The translations under genes and the position numbers were made by a program. Positions 29,408 through 39,462 of a stretch of 64,000 nucleotides of DNA are shown here, piece by piece. The stretch is from Flavobacteriaceae bacterium. GTDB taxonomy: Bacteria; Bacteroidota; Bacteroidia; Flavobacteriales; Flavobacteriaceae. The notes under the pieces are model-generated. The model was not told the origin of the DNA. It searched no databases and worked only from the letters and a program-made list of their open reading frames with translations. Location of the stretch: NCBI GenBank assembly GCA_030726725.1, contig JANRDC010000023.1, positions 1 to 64,000 on the forward strand. Reading direction: 5' to 3'. How positions within the stretch are numbered: position 1 is the first letter of the stretch; each line of letters begins with the position of its first letter.

Positions 29408-30596
29408 CCAGCAGTCGATAAGTTTTTTGAGCGATGGCTAGTTCCTCATTGGTGGGCACCACCAAAATGGGAATCCTGCTTTGTGGCGCAGCAATATTGC
29501 GCATCCCTGGGGTACGCGCTGCATTGAGTGTCAGATCCAGTTCAATCCCAAAAAAGGATAGGTCTGCGCAGATCCGAGCCCTCATGGCCGCGTTGTTTTC
29601 GCCGATACCTGCAGTAAATACCAGCGCATCTAGTCCGCCTAAGGCAGCGGTGTAGGCTCCGATGTATTTCTGAATTCGGTAGGCGTTCAATGTCAAAGCC
29701 TCTTGTGCATCCCGATTTCCTTCCAGGGCCATGGCTTCAATATCCCTGAGATCGCTGTGCCCAGTAAGCCCGAGCATTCCGCTGTTTTTGGTCAACAGTT
29801 CTTTTACCGCCGCAGCACTCATGCCTTTTTGTTCGATCAGGTAGAAGATGACTGCCGGGTCGATGTCTCCACTTCGCGTGCCCATCACCAAACCGGTCAA
29901 GGGGCCAAAGCCCATGGAATGATCTACAGGTCGGCCCGCCTCTAGTGCGGTCGCGCTGCATCCATTGCCCAGGTGAAGGTTGATCACCTTTGCCTTTGGA
30001 TCGTTCAAGAACGCTAGGGTTTTTTCGGAAACGAATTCGTGGGAAATACCGTGAAATCCAAATACCCTGAGTTGGTGTTGGTCAGCCAATGTCCGATCGA
30101 TCGCCCATTGCTGTGCTTTTTGGGGCAAATTATGATAAAAAGCAGTGTCAAAAACGGCTACCTGAGCCGCATCGGGGAACAAGTTTTTGGCCACTTCGAT
30201 GCCTTGGGCATTGGCCGGATTGTGTAGGGGAGCCAATGGCGACAAAGCGTGAATCTCCGCTAAAACATGAGCGTCAATCAAGGTGGTTTCGTAAAATTTA
30301 AGTCCACCATGCACCACCCTGTGGCCCACTGCATCGATGTCCTGACTGTTTTTGATGACCCCAGCGGGACCCTGAAGCACTTCCATCATCCAAGACAGCG
30401 CCTGTTGATGGTCTGCTGCGTGTCTTTGGTCGGTATATTGTTCCTCCCTGAAGGACACTTTTAAATCAGCGGTGGCCAATCCGATTTTTTCAATCTGACC
30501 CTGGGCCAAAACTACAGCCTCAGGCATATCAAATAGTTGAAACTTCAGGGAAGAGCTCCCAGAATTGAGTACGAGTATTCTTTTGGCGTTAGGCAT
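29400..30596 (-). CDS. ackA: Acetate kinase
   Basis: LVLNSGSSSLKFQLF, VFDTAFYHNLP, GFHGISHEFVS, NLHLGNGCSATAL. Confidence 0.96.
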   Translation of the reverse strand: MPNAKRILVLNSGSSSLKFQLFDMPEAVVLAQGQIEKIGLATADLKVSFREEQYTDQRHAADHQQALSWMMEVLQGPAGVIKNSQDIDAVGHRVVHGGLKFYETTLIDAHVLAEIHALSPLAPLHNPANAQGIEVAKNLFPDAAQVAVFDTAFYHNLPQKAQQWAIDRTLADQHQLRVFGFHGISHEFVSEKTLAFLNDPKAKVINLHLGNGCSATALEAGRPVDHSMGFGPLTGLVMGTRSGDIDPAVIFYLIEQKGMSAAAVKELLTKNSGMLGLTGHSDLRDIEAMALEGNRDAQEALTLNAYRIQKYIGAYTAALGGLDALVFTAGIGENNAAMRARICADLSFFGIELDLTLNAARTPGMRNIAAPQSRIPILVVPTNEELAIAQKTYRLLGD

Positions 30597-32688
30597 CTAT
30601 TCCTTGGGCTTGTATGGCGGTGAGTACTACGGTATTAAACACGTCATCAACGGTACAACCTCTGCTGAGGTCGTTGACCGGTTTGTTGAGTCCTTGAAGC
30701 ATGGGCCCAATCGCCATAGCGCCAGTTTCTCTTTGCACGGCTTTGTAGGTGTTGTTTCCTGTGTTGAGGTCTGGAAATATCAGCACACTGGCCTGCCCAG
30801 CCACTTCCGACTGTGGCAGTTTGCTTTTGCCCACTAGTGGATCAACCGCTGCGTCGTATTGGATAGGGCCTTCAATCTTTAGATCGGGTCTTAACTGGCG
30901 CACCAGTTCTGTTGCCTGGCGCACCCGATCTACGTCCACTCCTTTGCCCGAGCTTCCTGAAGAGTAGGACAGCATGGCGATGCGCGGTTCAATGCCGAAT
31001 GCCTGGCTGCTGCGCGCTGAGGATATAGCAATTTCAGCCAGTTCTTCTGCACTGGGATTGGGGTTGATTGCACAGTCGCCAAATACGGAAACCCGATCCG
31101 GTAAACACATAAAAAACACGGAGGAAACCACCGATACACCAGGTTTGGTTTTGATAAACTGAAGCGCAGGTAAAATGGTGTGCTGGGTGGTGTGCATTGC
31201 TCCGGATACCATGCCATCAGCATCGCCTTTATAGATCATCATGGTGCCGAAATAAGACACATCTGCCATGGCATCTCTAGCCATGTCCATGTTGACATTT
31301 TTGTGTTTGCGCAAACCGTAGTACGTCTGTGCGTAATCTTCATAGCGCGGGTCCTCTGTGGGATTGATCACCTCTATGTGTTGCCAAGGAATGTCCAAGC
31401 CTAATTCAGCAGCTTTTTGACGGATTACCCCCGGATCGCCCAAAAGAACTAAGTCGACTAAATCCATGGCCAAAAGTCGGGAAGAGGCCTCTAATATTCT
31501 CGGATCTGTCCCCTCGGGAAGCACGATTTTTTTTCGGGCCTTGCGCGCTTTTTGAATCAAGCTGAATTGAAACATGCGCGGAGTCAGCAGTTTGCTCTCG
31601 TAGGCCAGTAATTTATCCATCAATTCTTCGCCGGGAATGTGGGCTTGGAATGCGGCGATGGTCGCATCGATTTTGGCTCGGTTAAGCGCGTAAATCACCG
31701 GTTTGATATTGCCTATTTTGTTGACCACTTCAAAAGTTCCTTCCTGAACAGCAATGACAGGAACCACAGCGCTCAAACCTTCGATAAGTTTGGCAATCGG
31801 TTCCTCTGGTTCCAGTCCTCCAGTGAGCACAATACCGGCGATTTGCGGGTAATTGACCGATAAATGGGCTTGCAAAACGCCCAAAATGATATCTGCCCGG
31901 TCACCAGGGGTAATCACCAAACAGTCGTTTTTTAAATGGGTGAGAAAGTGTCTCAGCTGCATGGCGCCTACGGCAAAACTCCCGGTTCTGTTGGTCATCA
32001 AATCCCCCCCAAACAACACTTTTGCTTTGAGTTTTTCAGCGATTTCTTTCATGGTTGGCTGGGCCAACAGTTCAATTTTTGGCACAGCATAAACCCCGAC
32101 GTGAGCGGGCATGAGCGCTTTGAGCTCTTCTACTACCCATTCCAGATTTTCCGGCATGATCTTGTTGGCGACCACAGCCAACACTTGAACGTCTTCCTCC
32201 ACAAAACTGTGGTAGGCTAGTCGCAGACTTCCAGCAAATTTCTCCATGTTTTTTCCCACTCCAGATCGAATCAATAAGGCGGGAATACCCAGGTTTTTGG
32301 CGATGGTTACATTAAAGTCAAACTCAAATACAGTGCCTTCTCCCAAAAAATCACTCCCTTCAACCACCACAAAATCATAGTGTTGTTCCAGGTGTTTGTA
32401 TTGGGCGATGATCGCGTCGATCACCTCGATTTCCCTGCCTGCGTTGCGCTCGGCGATGAGTTGAGATCTCCCAAAAACATAAGCGCTGTCATAAGGTTGC
32501 TCGAGGTTGAAGTAGGACAACATCGTGTCGATGTGATTGTCCCGTTCCCCGTCGGGCAGGTCTTCAATGACAGGGCGAAAGTAGGCGACTTTGGGTCTGA
32601 TTCCCAAAGCGTGTTGCATGAGCCCTATGGATAAAATGGATTTGCCGCTGTGGGCTTCTAGGGTAGCGATATAAATGCCTTTGGTCAT
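30589..32688 (-). CDS. pta: Phosphate acetyltransferase, long form with BioD-like and DRTGG-type N-terminal domains
   Basis: C-terminal PTA blocks KIVLPEGTDPRILEASSRLL, SYSSGSSGKGVDVDRVRQA, NTGNNTYKAVQRETGAMAIGPMLQG. Confidence 0.95.
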   Translation of the reverse strand: MTKGIYIATLEAHSGKSILSIGLMQHALGIRPKVAYFRPVIEDLPDGERDNHIDTMLSYFNLEQPYDSAYVFGRSQLIAERNAGREIEVIDAIIAQYKHLEQHYDFVVVEGSDFLGEGTVFEFDFNVTIAKNLGIPALLIRSGVGKNMEKFAGSLRLAYHSFVEEDVQVLAVVANKIMPENLEWVVEELKALMPAHVGVYAVPKIELLAQPTMKEIAEKLKAKVLFGGDLMTNRTGSFAVGAMQLRHFLTHLKNDCLVITPGDRADIILGVLQAHLSVNYPQIAGIVLTGGLEPEEPIAKLIEGLSAVVPVIAVQEGTFEVVNKIGNIKPVIYALNRAKIDATIAAFQAHIPGEELMDKLLAYESKLLTPRMFQFSLIQKARKARKKIVLPEGTDPRILEASSRLLAMDLVDLVLLGDPGVIRQKAAELGLDIPWQHIEVINPTEDPRYEDYAQTYYGLRKHKNVNMDMARDAMADVSYFGTMMIYKGDADGMVSGAMHTTQHTILPALQFIKTKPGVSVVSSVFFMCLPDRVSVFGDCAINPNPSAEELAEIAISSARSSQAFGIEPRIAMLSYSSGSSGKGVDVDRVRQATELVRQLRPDLKIEGPIQYDAAVDPLVGKSKLPQSEVAGQASVLIFPDLNTGNNTYKAVQRETGAMAIGPMLQGLNKPVNDLSRGCTVDDVFNTVVLTAIQAQGIDA

Positions 32689-32699
32689 GATTCATGCGT

Positions 32700-32732
32700 A
32701 TTTGCCTGCAAATTTCGGTCATTGCGCGCAAT
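32700..32732. promoter_or_regulatory. Two adjacent palindromes upstream of pta: ATTTGC-CT-GCAAAT and ATTGCGCGCAAT
   Basis: Perfect inverted repeats at 32700-32713 and 32721-32732, upstream of the start codon at 32688. Confidence 0.4.
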
Positions 32733-32790
32733 TCTACCCGATTTTATGCGGCCAATATGTGTTACCTAAGTGACCGATTTATTTTTCGGC

Positions 32791-33801
32791 TTAACGCACG
32801 CTCAAGGCTACGCCCAGTGAAGCGGTTTGGTACTCTTGGAGGCTGTATTGGCCATAAATTTTAAGCAGTGGCAGATTTACGCGGAACCCCAGAGTTCCCA
32901 AGGCGCTGTGCGCTTGATAACCCAGCTGAATAGGATCTACCAATTGTTCGTTTTGGGTGATATCGACACCTCCTATATTTTGGGTATAGCTCAGATCATA
33001 GGTGCCTCTCATGCCCAGTTCAGCATTTCCGCCGCTGTATCCTATGGCCCCATAAACGCTGATGATCGGAAAATCCAAGGAGCCGAGTACTTGTAAGGTG
33101 TATGTGCTCATGGTGAAATCTACGTGCGTTCCTGTTCCTGCATCGGGCAAATCATACCGAACACCGATACTGCTGCGGGCAGCCAAAACAGAGACATTGA
33201 GCGGTAAGCGCTCCAAAGGTCCGAGATACTGGGTGAGGTCGTGTTTGATTCCTAATCCCCATAGACCCAGGGAGGTGCCCTCTAGATTTAAATCTGGCAC
33301 ATAACGCACAGAGATATCCGTATTGAACCAAGCCCCTACGCTGAGCTGAAGGGTGGGTGCGGGCATACCTTGAACGGGTAAGTCATCAGCGGCACCCCCT
33401 GGAAAGTTTAAATTGGCTTCTAGGTCAGGGGTATTGGCCCCTGTGGGAATGCGCACGGGCAAATTTTGTGGGTTGGCAGCGCCAAATACGGTGGGTAATC
33501 CGCTTTCTGGAACAGTTACATAGCGAAGCCCTTGGGGCATAAACTTCAGATCCAAGTCGTTCACCAAACTCACCCCAGCGCCGATGGTCAAATCAAATCC
33601 CAGGGGTTTGTGGGTTTTTGCGGTGTGCGCCCAACCAGTGTTTTGAGCGTAAATCAATGATTTTCCCAGAGGTTGGGTATAGCCCTGCAGGAGTATTTCC
33701 GCATCCTCCTTGGCCAACAACAGGGTTTCAATACCATCAAACAGCTGTGCATGCCCAAATAAAGGCAACAAAAGCAATATCCTAAAATACCATTTTCGCA
33801 T
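32791..33801 (-). CDS. DUF6588-like outer membrane/exported protein
   Basis: Signal peptide MRKWYFRILLLLPLFGHAQ, beta-rich with C-terminal GTLGFRVNLPLLKIYGQYSLQEY. Confidence 0.6.
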   Translation of the reverse strand: MRKWYFRILLLLPLFGHAQLFDGIETLLLAKEDAEILLQGYTQPLGKSLIYAQNTGWAHTAKTHKPLGFDLTIGAGVSLVNDLDLKFMPQGLRYVTVPESGLPTVFGAANPQNLPVRIPTGANTPDLEANLNFPGGAADDLPVQGMPAPTLQLSVGAWFNTDISVRYVPDLNLEGTSLGLWGLGIKHDLTQYLGPLERLPLNVSVLAARSSIGVRYDLPDAGTGTHVDFTMSTYTLQVLGSLDFPIISVYGAIGYSGGNAELGMRGTYDLSYTQNIGGVDITQNEQLVDPIQLGYQAHSALGTLGFRVNLPLLKIYGQYSLQEYQTASLGVALSVR

Positions 33802-34327
33802 CTGTGGACTGTTTAAAAGGTTCAGTGTTGATTTTGTAGTGTTGCCAAGCGCCTGGTTGACCACTGATCACCAGCACACTTCCGTATTCTGAGTCAGGAT
33901 ATTCCGCATAAAAATCACTGCCGATCAAGGCGTTGGCCAGTTTGGGTATGGTATTGCTGTGGCCTACAATAACGATGGTTTTTGGGGTGTTGTTTAACGT
34001 CACCCAATCCAAGGGGCTTTTTGCTGAAGGATCGTATTCCTGAATCTCCAGGCGATGTGCCCTAGCCCAAGGCTGGGCGGTATTTTTGGTACGCAAAAAA
34101 GGGGTGCTGTACACAGCATCCACCTTGGGGATTTGCAAGACCTTTAGCCAGTCGTTGGCTCTAGCCAACCCTTCCGCAGTGAGATCAGGGTTTCTTTCTC
34201 TGGGATTTTCCGTTTGTTTTTCAGCGTGTCTCAGCAAAATAAATGTGGTCTGACTCCATGCCTGCTGGGTCAGCAAAACAGTGGCCACCAAAAGAACGCC
34301 GAGGGCGTATTGCTTCATTTTTTTCAT
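33782..34327 (-). CDS. Histidine phosphatase superfamily protein (phosphoglycerate mutase-like)
   Basis: FILLRHAEKQTENPRERNPDLTAEGLARA; IVIVGHSNTIP; signal peptide. Confidence 0.88.
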   Translation of the reverse strand: MKKMKQYALGVLLVATVLLTQQAWSQTTFILLRHAEKQTENPRERNPDLTAEGLARANDWLKVLQIPKVDAVYSTPFLRTKNTAQPWARAHRLEIQEYDPSAKSPLDWVTLNNTPKTIVIVGHSNTIPKLANALIGSDFYAEYPDSEYGSVLVISGQPGAWQHYKINTEPFKQSTDAKMVF

Positions 34328-34369
34328 GTCCCTAAAGTACGTTATTTTGGGGATTCAACCAGGCTGCTT

Positions 34370-34401
34370 TTTGGGCAAGCCACTGATTTGGTGTATATTC
34401 G
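34370..34401 (+). promoter_or_regulatory. Promoter TTTG-N20-TATATTCG
   Basis: Near-consensus elements upstream of the ATG at 34429. Confidence 0.55.
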
Positions 34402-34428
34402 TGGGTAGAACCCTTTAAAATTAAATGG

Positions 34429-36585
34429 ATGAAAAATCGGACCTCAATCACTGTCCTGGCCATGGCCGCTTTACTGATCTCATCTTGTTCCACTAAAGAA
34501 CCTATCCTTGTGACTTATCCAGAAACTGCTCAAATTCCCGTAGTCGACACTTTATTTGGTCAGGCGATCGAAGATCCATACCGCTGGTTGGAGGACGATA
34601 GAAGTCCGGAGACAGAGGCTTGGGTGGCCGCCCAAAACAAAGTTACCTTTGGGTATTTAGACCGCATTCCTTTTCGAGAAGACCTGAAAAAGAGGCTTGA
34701 AAAACTTTGGAATTACGAAAAAGTCGGCGCTCCATTTGTTGAAGGGGACTACACCTATTTTTATAAAAACGATGGTTTGCAGAACCAATACGTCCTCTAC
34801 CGCCAAAAAGACGGAGGGACTCCTGAAGTTTTTTTAGACCCAAACACTTTTTCTGAGGATGGCACTACTTCTCTGGCGGGATTGAGTTTCTCCAAAGATG
34901 GAAGTCGCTGTGCCTACCTTATTTCTGAGGGAGGATCGGATTGGCGCAAGATCATTGTGATGGATGCAGTCGCTCATCAGGTCATCGAAGACACCTTAGT
35001 GGATGTGAAATTCAGCGGGGTGTCTTGGTTGGGTAACCAAGGTTTTTACTACTCGAGTTACGACAAGCCCGAGGGCAGTGAATTGTCTGCCAAAACCGAC
35101 CAACACAAATTATATTTTCACACTTTGGGTACACCCCAAGCCAAAGACGCTTTGATTTTTGGCGGTACTCAGGCCCAAAAGCACCGTTATGTGGGGGCTG
35201 GAGTTACCGAAGACCAGCGCTTTTTGGTAGTCACTGCGGCCAATGCTACCTCAGGCAACAAGCTCTTTGTTCAAGATTTGGCCCAGAAAGGCAGCGCGTT
35301 AATTCCGGTGCTGACGCACGAAGATTCGGATACCTATGTGGTCGATACGGAGGGAGATCAATTGTTTTTAATGACCAACCTAAACGCACCCAATCAGCGT
35401 TTGGTGCGCACCAGTATGGCCGATCCCACTCCGGAAACCTGGGTAGATGTCATTCCTGAAAAAGAAAACGTCTTGTCCATCAACACCGGTGGAGGATATT
35501 TTTTTGCGGATTATATGATCGATGCCATTTCTAAGGTATACCAATACAAAAAAGACGGCAGTCTGGTGCGTGAGGTAGCTTTGCCTGGTTTAGGTACCGC
35601 TTCAGGATTTGGTGCCAAAGCAGCCGAAACTCAGTTGTATTATTCGTTTACCAACTACAGCACACCGGGTGTTATTTACGCTTATGACCTAGCATCGGGC
35701 AACTCCCAGGTGCACTGGCAACCTAACATCGACTTTGATCCAGCCCAGTACACCTCAGAACAAGTGTTTTATACCTCGAAAGATGGCACCAAAGTGCCCA
35801 TGATCATCACCTACAAAAAAGGGCTAAAACGCGACGGTAAAAACCCCACCATGCTTTACGGGTATGGTGGATTTAATGTTTCTCTCACACCCTCGTTCAG
35901 CATTACCAATGCAGTATGGTTGGAGCAAGGCGGTATTTATGCAGTGCCCAATCTACGCGGTGGTGGCGAATACGGCAAAGCGTGGCACGATGCGGGCACC
36001 AAAATGCAAAAACAGAACGTTTTTGATGACTTCATTGCAGCTGCAGAATATTTAATCGCTCAAAAGTATACTTCCAAAGAGTATTTAGCGATTAGAGGTG
36101 GATCAAATGGAGGTCTATTAGTGGGTGCTACCATGACCCAACGCCCTGATTTAATGGCAGTTGCCCTGCCTGCTGTAGGAGTGCTGGACATGTTGCGCTA
36201 TCACACCTTTACTGCAGGTGCAGGATGGGCCTATGACTATGGCACAGCTGAAGACAGTCCAGAAATGCTCGCATATCTCCAAGGCTACAGTCCTGTGCAC
36301 AATGTTAAAAAGGGTACAGCCTATCCGGCTACGTTGGTCACTACAGGGGACCACGATGATCGCGTGGTGCCCGCCCATAGCTTTAAATTTGCCGCAGCGC
36401 TACAGGCTGCTCAATCGGGCACTAATCCGACTTTGATCCGCATTGAAACCAATGCAGGTCACGGCGCTGGAACCCCGGTGAGCAAAACCATTGAGCAAAC
36501 GGCAGATATTTTTGGATTTACTCTTTTTCATATGGGGTATGAGTCTTTGCCGGATCAGTCCGTGCTCAGGGAGCTAAAGAATTAA
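34429..36585 (+). CDS. Prolyl oligopeptidase family (S9A) lipoprotein
   Basis: [37 protein letters not shown]; lipobox ISSCS. Confidence 0.94.
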   Translation: MKNRTSITVLAMAALLISSCSTKEPILVTYPETAQIPVVDTLFGQAIEDPYRWLEDDRSPETEAWVAAQNKVTFGYLDRIPFREDLKKRLEKLWNYEKVGAPFVEGDYTYFYKNDGLQNQYVLYRQKDGGTPEVFLDPNTFSEDGTTSLAGLSFSKDGSRCAYLISEGGSDWRKIIVMDAVAHQVIEDTLVDVKFSGVSWLGNQGFYYSSYDKPEGSELSAKTDQHKLYFHTLGTPQAKDALIFGGTQAQKHRYVGAGVTEDQRFLVVTAANATSGNKLFVQDLAQKGSALIPVLTHEDSDTYVVDTEGDQLFLMTNLNAPNQRLVRTSMADPTPETWVDVIPEKENVLSINTGGGYFFADYMIDAISKVYQYKKDGSLVREVALPGLGTASGFGAKAAETQLYYSFTNYSTPGVIYAYDLASGNSQVHWQPNIDFDPAQYTSEQVFYTSKDGTKVPMIITYKKGLKRDGKNPTMLYGYGGFNVSLTPSFSITNAVWLEQGGIYAVPNLRGGGEYGKAWHDAGTKMQKQNVFDDFIAAAEYLIAQKYTSKEYLAIRGGSNGGLLVGATMTQRPDLMAVALPAVGVLDMLRYHTFTAGAGWAYDYGTAEDSPEMLAYLQGYSPVHNVKKGTAYPATLVTTGDHDDRVVPAHSFKFAAALQAAQSGTNPTLIRIETNAGHGAGTPVSKTIEQTADIFGFTLFHMGYESLPDQSVLRELKN

Positions 36586-36587
36586 GG

Positions 36588-36971
36588 ATGCAGGAGTTTT
36601 TGATGTACCTCCACTTAGGCACTGTTTTACCTTGTGTGCCCTTGGGAGCTTATCTTTTGGCTGCCGGAAAGGGGGATGGAATCCATCGATCGATGGGTAA
36701 AATCTACATGACACTCATGGTGTTTACAGCACTTGTGGCCTTATTTATACCGGCACAAGTCGGTCCTCAGTGGTTGGGACATTTTGGATGGATACATTTG
36801 TTTTGTCTCTTGACCCTATATTCTGTGCCCACATCCTTGATGGCTGTGCGCAGGGGAAACCTGAGCGCCCACAAGTTCAAGATGTGGGGGTTATACCTGG
36901 GTGCCATAGGTATTGCCGGCGGATTTGCCTTTTTTCCTGGTCGTTTTTTACATGATTTATTTTTTGTCTAG
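36588..36971 (+). CDS. DUF2306-like membrane protein
   Basis: YLHLGTVLPCVPLGAYLLAAGKGDGIHRSMGKIYM; four hydrophobic helices. Confidence 0.65.
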   Translation: MQEFLMYLHLGTVLPCVPLGAYLLAAGKGDGIHRSMGKIYMTLMVFTALVALFIPAQVGPQWLGHFGWIHLFCLLTLYSVPTSLMAVRRGNLSAHKFKMWGLYLGAIGIAGGFAFFPGRFLHDLFFV

Positions 36972-38699
36972 ATGCGTATTTTAATACTGAATATTACAGC
37001 CTTTTTGTTGTTGATTGGATGTCAAACCAAAGAGGTGGTTGTGCCCGAGTCCCAACAACAGGCGTGGTGGAAGGAAGCCATCGTCTATCAAATTTATCCC
37101 AGAAGCTTTCAAGACTCCAATGGGGATGGGGTGGGTGATTTACAGGGGATGATCGACCGGTTGGATTATATCGAGTCTTTGGGGATCGATGCGATTTGGT
37201 TAAATCCCATTTATCCATCCCCCAATGCGGACAATGGATACGATGTCAGCGATTATCGAGGAATTGCTCCTGAGTTTGGAGACATGGAGACTTTTGATCG
37301 ATTGCTGGGGGAGTTACACCAAAGGGGTATTCGGTTGATTATGGATGTGGTGGTCAATCACAGCAGCGACGAGCACCCTTGGTTTATCGCCTCGCGCAGC
37401 GATGTGAATAGCCCCTACAGAGATTATTACCATTGGTGGCCTGCATCCAAGGGCACGCCTCCCTACAGATATAGTTTATTTGATGCACAAGGGGATGCCT
37501 GGAAGTACGATTCAATCACAGATGCGTATTACCTCCATTATTTTGCAGATAAGCAACCTGATTTAAACTGGGAAAACCCAGCTTTAAGGCAAGAAGTTTA
37601 TGATTTGATGAAGTTTTGGGCCGAAAAAGGAGTCGACGGATTTAGGTTGGACGCTTTTCAGTTTGCGGCAAAAGACACCACTTTTCCTGAATTTCCTCAG
37701 GGTTATGAACAGAATTTTATTCAGTACTACGCCATGCAGCCGGGTCTTCACGATTACCTGAAGGAGATGAATCAGCAGGTATTTGCCCCCTATGGGGTGG
37801 TCAGTGTGGCTGAAGGAGCTGGGCGCAGTTTTGAGGAAGCCCACGAATTGGTGGATGCGGATCGACAGGAATTGCAGATGGCTTACGCTTTTGACGGAGT
37901 AGATGTGGCCAAGTATGACGGGTATTCGCTAGCTACCTTGAAAAAAGTGTTTACGGATTGGGATCGATCGTTTGCTGAAAAAGGTTGGCTGTCCATTTTC
38001 TTGTCCAACCATGATCAAGCGCGTTTGGTCAGTCGTTACGGCAATGATTCACCCGAATTTAGGGTGGCTTCGATTAAGTTGTTAAATACTTTCTTGTTGA
38101 CCATGAGGGGCACGCCTTATGTGTATTACGGGGACGAGTTGGGGATGACCAATTTAGGCATGGACCGCATTGAAGACTATCAGGATGTGGCGGCGGTCAA
38201 TGGATATGCCAAAGCCAAGTTCAAGGGCGAAGATTTGGATCAGTACATGAAAGTATTGGCCAAAACATCTCGCGAGAATGGTCGCACTCCTATGCAGTGG
38301 ACAGGGGATTCTATTGCCGGGTTTACCACAGGTACCCCTTGGATGAAGATCAATCCAAATACCACTGCGATCAATGTTCAAGATCAGCTGCCTGATCCAT
38401 TAAGCCCTTTAAATCATTTTAAATCCTTGACCCAGTTGCGCAAAAAAAATCCTGTGTTGGTCTATGGAGCATACGAGTTATTGGCGGAACATCACCCACA
38501 AGTATACGCGTATACCCGAACATTGGGTGAAGTGTCCTGTTTAGTGGTGCTCAATTTTTCTGACCAAACGGCCCGTTGGGCGCCGATCGGGTTGAGTTTG
38601 GGAGCACAACCCTGGATCAATAGCGAAAATCAACTCACACAAGAGGGAAAAGAGTTGATTCTTGCCCCCTATCAATCAGTAGTCATTCCTTTAAATTAG
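36972..38699 (+). CDS. GH13 alpha-glucosidase / oligo-1,6-glucosidase-like lipoprotein
   Basis: WWKEAIVYQIYPRSFQDSNGDGVGDLQGMIDRLDYI; VDGFRLDAFQF; LSNHDQARLVSRYG; lipobox LIGC. Confidence 0.92.
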   Translation: MRILILNITAFLLLIGCQTKEVVVPESQQQAWWKEAIVYQIYPRSFQDSNGDGVGDLQGMIDRLDYIESLGIDAIWLNPIYPSPNADNGYDVSDYRGIAPEFGDMETFDRLLGELHQRGIRLIMDVVVNHSSDEHPWFIASRSDVNSPYRDYYHWWPASKGTPPYRYSLFDAQGDAWKYDSITDAYYLHYFADKQPDLNWENPALRQEVYDLMKFWAEKGVDGFRLDAFQFAAKDTTFPEFPQGYEQNFIQYYAMQPGLHDYLKEMNQQVFAPYGVVSVAEGAGRSFEEAHELVDADRQELQMAYAFDGVDVAKYDGYSLATLKKVFTDWDRSFAEKGWLSIFLSNHDQARLVSRYGNDSPEFRVASIKLLNTFLLTMRGTPYVYYGDELGMTNLGMDRIEDYQDVAAVNGYAKAKFKGEDLDQYMKVLAKTSRENGRTPMQWTGDSIAGFTTGTPWMKINPNTTAINVQDQLPDPLSPLNHFKSLTQLRKKNPVLVYGAYELLAEHHPQVYAYTRTLGEVSCLVVLNFSDQTARWAPIGLSLGAQPWINSENQLTQEGKELILAPYQSVVIPLN

Positions 38700-38703
38700 C
38701 GCG

Positions 38704-39462
38704 ATGAAGCAATCGGGATATATAGCAGTCAGTGGAGGCGCTCGGGGCTTAGGCCGTGCAGTGGTGGATTATTTTCTGGAAATAGGCCACTGTGTGTTGG
38801 TGGTTGATTTAAATCCTCAACCGCTGGATCCACTTTTGACGCAATACGGGGATTGTCTTCTGGCTGTTCAGGCCAGTGTTTTGGATACCGATTTGCTGAC
38901 CGATGCATTAGCTCAAGCAAAACAAAAGTGGGGGCCAGTGCGTGGTGTGGTGAATTGTGCGGGTGTCGCTCCTGCACAGCGAGTAATCGGTCGAGATGGT
39001 TTGATGCCTTTAGCTGATTTTGAACGAGCTATTTCCATCAACCTAACAGGTAGTTTTAATTTGACTCGATTGGCCGCCCATCAGATGTCTGAGGGGGAAC
39101 CTGATCTAGAGGGCCAACGCGGTTGGGTGGTGCTTACTGCCTCTGTGGCAGCCTATGAAGGACAAAAAGGTCAGGCGGCTTATGCTGCTTCCAAGGGAGG
39201 TGTAGCGGCACTGGTGCTTCCTCTAGCACGAGAATGGGCTTCTATGGGTATTCGGGTTGTCGGTATTGCACCTGGAGTTTTTGATACAGAGATGTTGGCT
39301 GGTCTTCCAGAGGAGGCTACCCAATCATTGGCTGCTGCGGTACCTTTCCCCAAGCGTTTAGGTCGCGCATCAGAATACGCTCAACTGGTCAACCAAATAG
39401 CCCAAAACACCTACCTTAACGGGACGGTCTTGCGTTTGGACGCAGGTCTTCGGATGGGTTAA
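38704..39462 (+). CDS. Short-chain dehydrogenase, 3-hydroxyacyl-CoA dehydrogenase type-2-like
   Basis: SGGARGLGRAV, NCAGVAPA, YAASKGGVAALVLPLAREWASMGIRVVGIAPGVFDTEM. Confidence 0.88.
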   Translation: MKQSGYIAVSGGARGLGRAVVDYFLEIGHCVLVVDLNPQPLDPLLTQYGDCLLAVQASVLDTDLLTDALAQAKQKWGPVRGVVNCAGVAPAQRVIGRDGLMPLADFERAISINLTGSFNLTRLAAHQMSEGEPDLEGQRGWVVLTASVAAYEGQKGQAAYAASKGGVAALVLPLAREWASMGIRVVGIAPGVFDTEMLAGLPEEATQSLAAAVPFPKRLGRASEYAQLVNQIAQNTYLNGTVLRLDAGLRMG

